Of a DNA stretch of 26,559 nucleotides, positions 6,892 through 13,724 are shown in pieces. Under the pieces are notes generated by a model. That model was not told the origin of the DNA, made no database searches, and was given only the letters and a program-made list of their open reading frames with translations. Position numbers and translations under genes: made by a program. Origin of the DNA: an uncultured Eubacteriales bacterium. Its GTDB lineage: Bacteria > Bacillota > Clostridia > Oscillospirales > Oscillospiraceae. Location: assembly GCA_905201305.1 (NCBI GenBank), contig CAJKNS010000002.1:1-26559 (forward strand), read 5' to 3'. The stretch's first letter is position 1. Every line of letters begins with the position of its first letter.

Positions 6892-7620
6892 TTAAGCCTC
6901 AGTCAGGGCACGACCCTGGACAACAGCATCTACAATAAAACCGGGAGTCATGATCTGATCGGGATCCAGCTCGCCAATCTCAACAATCTCCTCTGCCTCT
7001 ACGATAACGTGGTCAGCAGCGGTAGCAAATGCCTCGTTGAAGTTGCGGGAGGTGCGGCGGTAAACAACGTTACCCATCTTGTCAGCCTTCCAGGCATGGA
7101 CGAAGCAGACGTCAGCATGGATGGGCAGCTCCAGAACAAAACGCTTCTTGGTAGCATCGGGAACGATCTCGCCCTCGAGGAACTTGAACTTGCCAGCCTC
7201 TTCGTCCCACTCAACAACCTGCTTGCCGTCCATCATAGGGGTGTACAGACCGGTGGGGGTCAGAACGCCGCCGATGCCGGCGCCGCCAGCGCGAACCTTC
7301 TCGCACAGGGAGCCCTGGGGAACGAAGGTCAGGTCGATCTCGCCGTCAACAACCTTCTGTACAGTGACAGCGTTGTTGCCGATGTGGGAGCAGGTGATCT
7401 TCTTGATGACGTCAGCGTCAACCAGCTTGCCGATGCCGCGATGAGGAACGGAGGTGTTGTTGGAGATAGCGCTCAGATCCTTCACGCCGGCTGCAATCAG
7501 GCCCTCGATGAGGACCTCAGAAACGCCAACGTTTACGAAACCAGGAAGCAGCACGCTCATGCCGTCGAAGCAGTAAGTCTTGATTGCTTCTTCGACAGTT
7601 GTAACTTTAGACTTTGCCAA
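6892..7620 (-). CDS. atoD: 3-oxoacid/acetoacetate-type CoA-transferase, subunit A (AtoD/CtfA-like)
   Basis: This is the alpha subunit of the same CoA-transferase, about 242 residues. It shows the CoA-binding glycine-rich loop LPGFVNVGVSEVLIEGL near the N-terminus, SNNTSVPHRGIG, the long conserved block VPQGSLCEKVRAGGAGIGG, LTPTGLYT, and RTSRNFN near the C-terminus, all as in AtoD. The start is uncertain. A TTG at 7620 has AAAGGA about nine bases upstream and gives a protein that begins like AtoD. An ATG at 7629 is only about two bases from that site, and other ATGs lie further upstream. A good promoter lies just upstream (7679-7707). Subunit B follows within the same transcript. Confidence 0.92.
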   Translation of the reverse strand: MAKSKVTTVEEAIKTYCFDGMSVLLPGFVNVGVSEVLIEGLIAAGVKDLSAISNNTSVPHRGIGKLVDADVIKKITCSHIGNNAVTVQKVVDGEIDLTFVPQGSLCEKVRAGGAGIGGVLTPTGLYTPMMDGKQVVEWDEEAGKFKFLEGEIVPDATKKRFVLELPIHADVCFVHAWKADKMGNVVYRRTSRNFNEAFATAADHVIVEAEEIVEIGELDPDQIMTPGFIVDAVVQGRALTEA

Positions 7621-7665
7621 TGGTATCATTCCTTTCAGATTTTTCAGATGCATAGCACCCATATT

Positions 7666-7707
7666 GTATCACGTTATTATGATACTGATATTTCAGCGGA
7701 ATGTCAA
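7666..7707 (-). promoter_or_regulatory. Promoter of the atoDA-type genes with an inverted repeat over the -10
   Basis: On the minus strand TTGACA (7707-7702), 17 bases, then TATCAT (7684-7679) is an almost perfect sigma-A promoter. A perfect inverted repeat GTATCA (7666-7671), 8 bases, TGATAC (7680-7685) covers the -10 and the expected start point, so a repressor bound there would block transcription. This repeat differs from the one at the marR promoter. Confidence 0.8.
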
Positions 7708-7749
7708 GGGGTTCTGTGTGCTGCCACCCAACTCCCAGACATTCCGGAA

Positions 7750-7787
7750 ACAACGTTTTGATGCAGTGAATCACGCAAAATCGTTGT
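7750..7787 (-). terminator. Possible weak terminator between the tandem CoA-transferases and atoDA
   Basis: ACAACG-TTTTG (7750-7760) pairs with CAAAA-T-CGTTGT (7776-7787) with a single bulged base, giving an 11-pair stem and a 15-base loop about 15 bases past the stop at 7803. The stem is AT-rich and only a short T-run follows, so it may be a partial terminator or an RNA-stability hairpin. Confidence 0.35.
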
Positions 7788-7802
7788 AACCGATTTCATG
7801 GC

Positions 7803-9098
7803 TTAAACAATGATAAACTGCTCCTTTGCATACTGCCGCAGCTCCTCCCGCACATCGGGATGGGCAATGGAGATCAACTGCAGGGCGCGCTCCTTGACGC
7901 TGCGTCCGCGAAGATGGGCAATGCCGTATTCCGTTACCACATAGTCCACATAGTTCCGGGGGATCGACACCACCGCGCCGGGCTTTAGCTGGGCAGAAAT
8001 CTTCGAAACACCCTTTTTTGTGGATGCCTGGAACGCAAGAATGCCCTTGCCGCCCTTGGAGTGAAGCGCACCGTAAGCAAAGCAGAATGCGCCGCCGGTA
8101 CCGGAAAACTGCTTGGGACCGATGGACTCGGAGCATACCTGTCCGGTAATATCCATCTCGATAATGGTGTTGATGGACACCATATTGTCGTTTTTGCAGA
8201 TTTCTCCAGGGTCCACCGCAACGGAAGTGGGACAAAGCCGCACAGCGGGATTGGTTGCCAGCGTATCATACAGCGCAAGATCGCCGCCGGCAAAGCAGCC
8301 GATGTGCAGTCCCTTATTGTAGTTCTTTCTCTCGCCGGTAATTACGCCCTTGCGGATCATCTCGCCCATAATGGACGTGAACATCTCCGTGTGCAGTCCC
8401 AGGTCCTTCTTGTCCATGAGGTGATGCCCTACCGCATTGGGCATGGAACCGATGCCCAGCTGAATGCAGTCACCATCGTGGACCAGCTCCGCCACATTTT
8501 CACCGATTTTTTCCTCGACCTCGGTGGTTTCCGCATCCGGTACCACCAGCGGCGGATAATCCACCTCCGTGAGCACCGTCACATCCCGGATATTGATCCG
8601 AAGACCGCCCTTGACCCTGGGCTGCTGGGGATTGACCTCCAGAATGATGGTGTCACATGTCTTAAAACTGGCACTTTCCCACATATCCGTAAGTCCCAGC
8701 TGGAAATAGCCGTGGTCATCCATGGGGCTGACACAGGCAACAAAGGTATTTCTGGGGCGATACTCCGCCATGAATGTGCCGTAATCGCAGATATCCGCAG
8801 GTACAAACGACACATTCCGCTGGGTCTGTCCCACCATCATCTCCCGTCCGTAGAGGAAGGTGGTGAAGCTGATGTGCCCATTCATTGCCGGATCAGTGAC
8901 GCATTGGAAGTTGCCCGCATGCCCCTTGATGCAGTGAACCTCCTGAACATAGGGGGCAATCTTGTGGAGATTGGACAGGATTACGCTGGGCTGATTGCCG
9001 TCACCGGCAAAGCAGACCCGGGAATAGGAATGGATTGCCTTCAGGCAGTCCTCCACGGTGCCCTTCTTTTCGTGATATAGCCGCTCAAATTCCGTCAT
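7803..9098 (-). CDS. Acyl-CoA:acetate/4-hydroxybutyrate-type CoA-transferase, copy 1 (AbfT/Cat-like)
   Basis: This is a single-chain CoA-transferase of the acetyl-CoA hydrolase/transferase family (4-hydroxybutyrate CoA-transferase, butyryl-CoA:acetate CoA-transferase), 431 residues, a usual length. The catalytic glutamate is seen in LGLHTEMF as Glu238, the same number recalled for AbfT. The CoA-site signatures GIGSMPNAVG (215-224) and TGQVCSESIG (318-327) and the C-terminal IPRNYVDYVVTEYGIA are also present. The glycine loop reads SGTGGAFCF (332-340), where classical members have GGQ-x-DF, so substrate use may differ. The ATG at 9098 has GGGAGG about eight bases upstream. It follows its paralogue by 15 bases and belongs to the marR-led operon. 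The substrate acid is not deducible. Confidence 0.9.
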   Translation of the reverse strand: MTEFERLYHEKKGTVEDCLKAIHSYSRVCFAGDGNQPSVILSNLHKIAPYVQEVHCIKGHAGNFQCVTDPAMNGHISFTTFLYGREMMVGQTQRNVSFVPADICDYGTFMAEYRPRNTFVACVSPMDDHGYFQLGLTDMWESASFKTCDTIILEVNPQQPRVKGGLRINIRDVTVLTEVDYPPLVVPDAETTEVEEKIGENVAELVHDGDCIQLGIGSMPNAVGHHLMDKKDLGLHTEMFTSIMGEMIRKGVITGERKNYNKGLHIGCFAGGDLALYDTLATNPAVRLCPTSVAVDPGEICKNDNMVSINTIIEMDITGQVCSESIGPKQFSGTGGAFCFAYGALHSKGGKGILAFQASTKKGVSKISAQLKPGAVVSIPRNYVDYVVTEYGIAHLRGRSVKERALQLISIAHPDVREELRQYAKEQFIIV

Positions 9099-9113
9099 GC
9101 TGTAGCCCTCCCA

Positions 9114-10397
9114 TCAAATGTAGAATTGCTGCTGAGCATAGAACCGCAGCTCATCCCGTACATCCGGGTGTGCAATGTTGATGAGCTGCATGGTGCGCTC
9201 CATGACGCTGCGCCCCTTCATCCGCGCCACGCCATATTCCGTTACAATGTAGTCCACATAGTTCCGGGGAATGGTGACATTAGCGCCCAAGCTCAGCTGA
9301 GTTTTGATTTTGGATATGCCCTTTCGGGTCATGGAGGGGAAGCACAGAATGCTCTTGCCGCCCTTGGAGTGAATGGCGCCCAAGGAGAAGCACAGGTTGC
9401 CGCTGGAGCCGGAAACCTGCCGGGTGCCGATGGATTCCGAGCAAACCTGACCTGTGAGGTCCATTTCGATGAGCGTATTGATGGCAATCATATTGTTCAT
9501 TTGGGAAATGGTGCGGGGGTCGCACACATAGCTGGCAGGACGAATTGCCACCTTGGGATGGCTGCCCAAAATCTGATAAAGCCGCTCTTCCCCCCATGCC
9601 GCCGATGCCACCGCCAGACCACGGTCGATGTTTTTATGCTCGCCGGTGATAATGCCCGCCTCGATCAGGTCGCCGGCGCCGGTATTGAACCACTCGGTAT
9701 GAAGTCCCAGCTCCCGGTGATCCTTCAGCCGCTCGGCAATGGCGTTGGACAAGGTGCCGGTGCCCAGCTCCAGGCAGTCGCCGTCGCTGACCAGATCGGC
9801 AATATAATCGGAAATGGTTTCCTCCACCTGGGTAGGAGCTTTTTCCTGAATGTTGGGCAGCGGATAGGCAGCCTCATGGAACGCCGTGACCCGGCTGATG
9901 TGGATGTCCAGTCCGCCGGAAATCCGGGGCAGATTGGGATTGACCTCCAGGATGATCTTGGAGCAGGTTTCGATACATTCCTTCTCCCACATCTGGCTCA
10001 GTCCCACCTGGAAGCAGCCGTTTTCATCCATGGGAGACACTGCCGCAATAAAGGTGTTGCAGGGATTGTGTTCGTTGATAAACCGGGAATAGTCGCAGAT
10101 ATCGCAGACAATATGGCTGGTGTTGCCATGCTTCATGCCCTCGATAAACGCCTCGCCATACAGGGGTGAACCGGTGTTGATATGACCGTTCATGCCCGGC
10201 GCCGTAATAAATTCATAGTCACCGGAACGGGACTTGATACACTCTACGTCCTCTACCCGGGGGGCTACGGTGTGAAACTGACGCATGAATGCCACCGGCT
10301 GATTGCAGCCGCCAGCGAAGCAGATTCGATCTCCGGACTCAATCAGGTCCAGGCAGCCCTGAAGGTTGGTGCGCTTCTGATCCAATAAACTGTTCAT
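9114..10397 (-). CDS. Acyl-CoA:acetate/4-hydroxybutyrate-type CoA-transferase, copy 2, diverged paralogue
   Basis: This 427-residue protein is from the same family and is colinear with the copy downstream, so it is a tandem duplicate that has diverged. The catalytic glutamate is kept in LGLHTEWF (Glu235), as are TGQVCSESIG (315-324), HSKGGKSIL and IPRNYVDYIVTEYGVA. Two CoA-site loops depart from the family. The usual GIG-x-x-PNAV reads GTGTLSNAI (212-220), and the glycine loop reads SGSSGNLCF (329-337), losing one of the paired glycines. This suggests a different acyl group or a weakened enzyme rather than simple redundancy. It lies 29 bases after the marR-family gene and is read from the same promoter. 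The two copies could also act as a hetero-oligomer, which sequence cannot settle. Confidence 0.88.
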   Translation of the reverse strand: MNSLLDQKRTNLQGCLDLIESGDRICFAGGCNQPVAFMRQFHTVAPRVEDVECIKSRSGDYEFITAPGMNGHINTGSPLYGEAFIEGMKHGNTSHIVCDICDYSRFINEHNPCNTFIAAVSPMDENGCFQVGLSQMWEKECIETCSKIILEVNPNLPRISGGLDIHISRVTAFHEAAYPLPNIQEKAPTQVEETISDYIADLVSDGDCLELGTGTLSNAIAERLKDHRELGLHTEWFNTGAGDLIEAGIITGEHKNIDRGLAVASAAWGEERLYQILGSHPKVAIRPASYVCDPRTISQMNNMIAINTLIEMDLTGQVCSESIGTRQVSGSSGNLCFSLGAIHSKGGKSILCFPSMTRKGISKIKTQLSLGANVTIPRNYVDYIVTEYGVARMKGRSVMERTMQLINIAHPDVRDELRFYAQQQFYI

Positions 10398-10426
10398 CTG
10401 TAAGCCTCACTTTCTATCTGGTAAAA

Positions 10427-10882
10427 TTAGTTCTCGCCAATTCTGGCAAGCAATTCTATCATCGTTTTTCGTTCTTCCGCATTCAGCGGCGCCATAATCC
10501 GGTCATCGGACTCCAACACCGCCTGATTGAGGACCTGGGCAAACGCCTTTCCCTCGGGGGTTGCCGACAGGAGATAGCTCCGAGCGTCCTTGGGGTCTGG
10601 GTCCCTGCGCACATATCCGGCGTTTTCCAGGAAGCTGATGATCTTTGACACCCCCGGATTGGACAGATACAGGTATTTTTCAATGCTGCGCTGGTTGACA
10701 GACTGGGTCTGACCGTACCAGGCGATGTAGATCAGACTCATTGCCTGATACATATTGACCCCATGCTGCCGAAGCACCTCGCTGTGGATTCGGGTTACCC
10801 GCCACTCCATCTTTCGAAGGCGGCTGGTAAGGCTGTCGGGCGTTGCGGAAATCTGCGGATCCTTTCCTTGCGTGGGAATCAC
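10427..10882 (-). CDS. MarR-family transcriptional regulator
   Basis: This is a winged-helix regulator of about 151 residues, probably the repressor of the CoA-transferase operon that it heads. The core is typical of MarR: an alpha-1 helix around RLRKMEWRVTRIHSEVL, the recognition region SIEKYLYLSNPGVSKIISFLENAGYV, and the wing RDPDPKDARSYLLSATPEG with the D-x-R signature. The start is not clear. The GTG at 10882 is the first in-frame start after the predicted transcription start, but AAAGGG abuts it directly. An internal AAGGAAAGG faces an ATT codon, and the ATG at 10810 has no ribosome site. Open frame continues upstream through the promoter, which rules out the longer version. Ligands of such repressors are often small acids or aromatic compounds; here that is only a guess. 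Confidence 0.88.
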   Translation of the reverse strand: MIPTQGKDPQISATPDSLTSRLRKMEWRVTRIHSEVLRQHGVNMYQAMSLIYIAWYGQTQSVNQRSIEKYLYLSNPGVSKIISFLENAGYVRRDPDPKDARSYLLSATPEGKAFAQVLNQAVLESDDRIMAPLNAEERKTMIELLARIGEN

Positions 10883-10895
10883 CCCTTTGCCGTTA

Positions 10896-10917
10896 TTTAT
10901 ATAATCTGTTATATAAA
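10896..10917. promoter_or_regulatory. MarR-type operator: perfect 9+9 bp inverted repeat
   Basis: TTTATATAA (10896-10904), spacer TCTG, TTATATAAA (10909-10917) form a perfect inverted repeat, the size and style of a MarR dimer site. It begins at the -10 box and covers the predicted start of transcription of the marR-CoA-transferase operon, so autorepression is likely. Confidence 0.8.
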
Positions 10918-10945
10918 TTATATCATGGTATGCAAGGGGTGTCAA
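10917..10945 (-). promoter_or_regulatory. Consensus promoter of the marR / CoA-transferase operon
   Basis: On the minus strand TTGACA (10945-10940), exactly 17 bases, then TATAAT (10922-10917): a full sigma-A consensus. Such a strong promoter with an operator on its start point is the layout of a tightly repressed, highly inducible operon. Confidence 0.9.
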
Positions 10946-10970
10946 TCGCCGGAGCCGGGAAGAAATATAC

Positions 10971-11008
10971 AAAAAAGCAGCCCCAGAGGACATCTCCTTT
11001 GGGGCTGC
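10971..11008 (-). terminator. Strong intrinsic terminator after hup, end of the long housekeeping operon
   Basis: On the minus strand GCAGCCCC...AAGGAG pairs with CTCCT...GGGGCTGC around a short loop, followed by TTTTTT (10976-10971). It lies 13 bases past the hup stop and just before the marR promoter. Confidence 0.95.
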
Positions 11009-11021
11009 AAATCAGCAGAAT

Positions 11022-11297
11022 TTACTTGTCGATCTTCTCCTTCAGCGCCTTGCCTGCCTTGAACACGGGCACGGTGGTAGCAGGAATCTCCACTGCCTCC
11101 TTGGTGCGGGGATTCCGACCAATGCGGGGCTCACGATGCTTGGTTTCAAATGCGCCAAAGCCAACCAGCTGCACTCTGCCGCCGGCAGCCAGCTCCTCGC
11201 CAATGACCTCCAGCATGGTGGTGATTACCTGCTCTGCGTCCTTACGGGTGGTACCGGTTTTTTCTGCTACCTGAGCGATCAGTTCCGTCTTGTTCAT
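11022..11297 (-). CDS. hup: HU-family nucleoid DNA-binding protein
   Basis: This is a 91-residue HU histone-like protein, the standard length, which bends and compacts DNA as a dimer. It shows the N-terminal helical dimerisation half (MNKTELIAQVAEKTG...), the saddle GRVQLVGFGAFETKHREPR, and the DNA-embracing arm RIGRNPRTKEAVEIPATTVPVFKAGKALKE with the conserved proline in IPA. AAGGAG precedes the ATG by about nine bases. It follows mazG by 42 bases with no terminator between. The order flippase-mazG-hup is common in Clostridia, usually continuing into rqcP/yabO and yabP-yabQ-divIC; here the operon ends at hup with a strong terminator. Confidence 0.97.
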   Translation of the reverse strand: MNKTELIAQVAEKTGTTRKDAEQVITTMLEVIGEELAAGGRVQLVGFGAFETKHREPRIGRNPRTKEAVEIPATTVPVFKAGKALKEKIDK

Positions 11298-11339
11298 TGT
11301 TACAATCTCCTTCTCATATGATGCCTTACTCGGCTGTTA

Positions 11340-11996
11340 TTATTCCTTGCCCGCGTTTTTTACCTGCTGAATAAAGGTTTCGCAGTAGCCATGGAGCGCC
11401 ATTTCCGGGTCCACTCCATATTTCCGCGCTGCTCCGACCACCGCAAACAGCAGCTTTCCCACTGCCTGCGCCTTGTCCGGCTGCTCGTCCAGCGCTTTGC
11501 CCGGCACCTCCGGTATTTCCACCGAAAGCTGCGCCTTCTCCGCCTTTTTCTGTAGCTTTTCTGCCCGCCACAGCGCCGGCAGACTGCGCGCTACTCCGTC
11601 CAGTTCCTCCGCGGGAGAGGTCTGACCTTTTTCTCTGCGCTTGATTTCGTCCCAGTCCAATCCTTCTTCCCCGCCGAACAGCGCGGGGTGACGGGAGATC
11701 ATTTTCTTTACCACAGCATCGCATACATCGTCTATGGTAAAGTTTCCTGCGTCGGCTTCAATGCCTGCATGGAACACCACATGGAGCAGCACATCTCCAA
11801 GCTCTTCCTGAAGATGCGCGGAATCCTTTTGGTCAATCGCCTCGCAGGCTTCATAGACCTCCTCCAGGAAATTGCGGCGAATGCTTTCGTGGGTTTGTAC
11901 GCTGTCCCATGGGCAGCCGTCCGGCGCACGAAGCACCCGCACCAGCTGACAGAGATCTTCAAAATCATAGCGCGGTTTGCTATAAAAATCTATCAT
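11340..11996 (-). CDS. mazG: MazG-family nucleoside triphosphate pyrophosphohydrolase
   Basis: This 218-residue cytoplasmic enzyme hydrolyses (d)NTPs to NMP and pyrophosphate, cleaning non-canonical nucleotides and possibly affecting the stringent response. The N-terminal MazG fold carries DGCPWDSVQTHESIRRN and the metal-binding pair of motifs, FLEEVYEACEAID (Glu45, Glu46, Glu49) and LQEELGDVLLHVVFHA (Glu65, Asp68). A second, weaker MazG-like half follows (AVGKLLFAVVGAARKYGVDPEMAL). The length is shorter than E. coli MazG (about 263) and normal for Firmicutes free-standing forms. B. subtilis YabN carries an extra methylase domain that is absent here. The ATG at 11996 has AAGGGG just upstream. 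It lies between a SpoVB/YabM-like flippase and hup, the conserved neighbourhood. Confidence 0.95.
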   Translation of the reverse strand: MIDFYSKPRYDFEDLCQLVRVLRAPDGCPWDSVQTHESIRRNFLEEVYEACEAIDQKDSAHLQEELGDVLLHVVFHAGIEADAGNFTIDDVCDAVVKKMISRHPALFGGEEGLDWDEIKRREKGQTSPAEELDGVARSLPALWRAEKLQKKAEKAQLSVEIPEVPGKALDEQPDKAQAVGKLLFAVVGAARKYGVDPEMALHGYCETFIQQVKNAGKE

Positions 11997-12089
11997 ACTT
12001 TCCCCTTCTTCGCAAGTGCGGACAGCGTTTTTTGTAGAAATTTTTTCTGCAAACTTTCGCCGTTCTTTGGTGGTTTTGTCAAGCTCTGC

Positions 12090-13724
12090 TTAGTCCTCCG
12101 CGGAATCGGGGGTAATGTGCAAAATCCGTGCAATCAGCTGGGATTTGGGCAGCAGCTGGCAGTCCTCCCAGGTGATGATTTTCATGCCGTAAACCAGCGC
12201 CAGATATGTGGCGCCTGCTACGCACACCGACGCAATGGTGGAAAGCGCCGTGGACCCCAGCAGATTCCATGCCGCCTCATAGACGAGATAGGCTGCCACT
12301 GCCATCAGCGCTGTGGCGATCATGGGCTTGACAAACTGCTTGAGGATTCTCGGGGGCAGATCCATGGTCCGATGCATGGCAATGATATTCAGGAACATAA
12401 TCACCGCGCAATAGGCAATGGTGGCGATGGCAGCGCCATAGATATGAATCGCGCCCATACCGATGAGCACATAGTCCGTGATGATATTCACCAGTCCGCC
12501 CACCAGTGTGGTATAGATGGGGATATTCACCTTGCCGTGCGCCTGAAGAATGCCGTTGGTCACGGTCACCATGCAGTTGAAGATGACCGCCACGCCCAGC
12601 AGCGCCAGAATCGGTCCTGCCACGCTGAGGGTCTTGGCATTGTAGCCATAGAGCCACTTCTGAATGGGAGATGCCAGCACCGCCAATCCCGCGCCGCAGG
12701 GAAGTCCGATCAGTGCCGTCATGCGAACTGCGGATTCCTCGGTGCTCCGGGCTTTCCGGTAGTTGTTCAGGGTCAATGCCGCCGTGACTGTGGGAATGAC
12801 ACTGATGGCAAGGGGCTGCACCAGTGCCGAGGGCAGCATATAGAACGTCTGGGCAGCGGAATAGGTGCCGAACATGGACGTTGCTTCCTTCGCCGTCAGA
12901 CCAATGGCGTCCTGAAGCCGTCCCTGAATAATCATGGTGTCCAGCGCGTTGAAAATCTGGAGCCCCGCAGAGCCGATGGTAATGGGCACTGCCAGCTTCA
13001 GCAGCTGCTTCAGCGTTGCGCCGGTGGAATCGGCAGGAATGCTCCGGTCCGCTTCCGTCAGCACCACCTGCTTTTTCCGGTACTGGAAGAACAGATAGAC
13101 TGCCGAAAGCACCGTTCCCAGCGTAACGCCCAGAATCGCGCCGCCTGCTGCCTCTGCCACACCAAAGCCCAGATGGAGAATCAGGAATACTGCGCCCAAG
13201 CCCAAAACCAGCTTGCACAGCGCCTCGATGACCTGGCTCACTGCCGTGGGGGTCATATACTGCTGCCCCTGGAAGTATCCCCGGAACGAGCAAATAATAC
13301 ACACAAACAGTACCGCAGGCGCCAAGGCTGCAATGGCATAGACCGCATCGGCGTCCCGCATGAGATTTGCCAGCTGCGGCGCAAAAATCAGCATCGCGCC
13401 GGAGCAGATAATGCCCACAATCAGAAACAGCCGCAGACTGACCTTGTAAATCTTCTGTACCTGCTGTTTTCTTCCCAGGGTGTTCGCCTCGGAGATCATC
13501 CGGCTCACCGCAATGGGAAGACCGGTGGAGGAGATCATCAGCAGGACATTATAGATGCTGTAAGCCACATTGAAGTGACCGAAGCCCTCGGTACCAATGA
13601 TCCGGTTCATGGGGATCTTGTACAGTGCGCCGATGAGCTTTACCAGCAGGGTACCAAAGGTCAGGATTGCCGCGCCCTGTAAAAACCCCTGCTTTTTGGT
13701 TTTCCCGGAGTTCTGCTCAGCCAT
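12090..13724 (-). CDS. Polysaccharide/lipid-II-type flippase of the MVF/MOP superfamily (SpoVB/YabM/YtgP-like)
   Basis: This 544-residue polytopic membrane protein has about 14 hydrophobic segments and is a member of the flippase superfamily that moves lipid-linked cell-wall or polysaccharide precursors across the membrane. The N-terminal QGAAILTFGTLLVKLIGALY and KIPMNRIIGTEGFGHFN are typical of the SpoVB/YtgP group. Sequence alone does not separate a spore-cortex flippase (SpoVB), YabM and a general MurJ-like role (YtgP has a similar length). The neighbourhood with mazG and hup favours YabM/SpoVB. The start is the ATG at 13724, with AAGGAG seven bases upstream. It overlaps the end of mtaD by eight bases, so it is probably translationally coupled. 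About 93 bases separate it from mazG. Confidence 0.9.
   Translation of the reverse strand: MAEQNSGKTKKQGFLQGAAILTFGTLLVKLIGALYKIPMNRIIGTEGFGHFNVAYSIYNVLLMISSTGLPIAVSRMISEANTLGRKQQVQKIYKVSLRLFLIVGIICSGAMLIFAPQLANLMRDADAVYAIAALAPAVLFVCIICSFRGYFQGQQYMTPTAVSQVIEALCKLVLGLGAVFLILHLGFGVAEAAGGAILGVTLGTVLSAVYLFFQYRKKQVVLTEADRSIPADSTGATLKQLLKLAVPITIGSAGLQIFNALDTMIIQGRLQDAIGLTAKEATSMFGTYSAAQTFYMLPSALVQPLAISVIPTVTAALTLNNYRKARSTEESAVRMTALIGLPCGAGLAVLASPIQKWLYGYNAKTLSVAGPILALLGVAVIFNCMVTVTNGILQAHGKVNIPIYTTLVGGLVNIITDYVLIGMGAIHIYGAAIATIAYCAVIMFLNIIAMHRTMDLPPRILKQFVKPMIATALMAVAAYLVYEAAWNLLGSTALSTIASVCVAGATYLALVYGMKIITWEDCQLLPKSQLIARILHITPDSAED

Noticed and set aside
12077..12082. A TTGACA on the minus strand just after the flippase stop as a mazG promoter
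   Set aside because: No acceptable -10 box lies 16-18 bases downstream, and the junction fits read-through from upstream.
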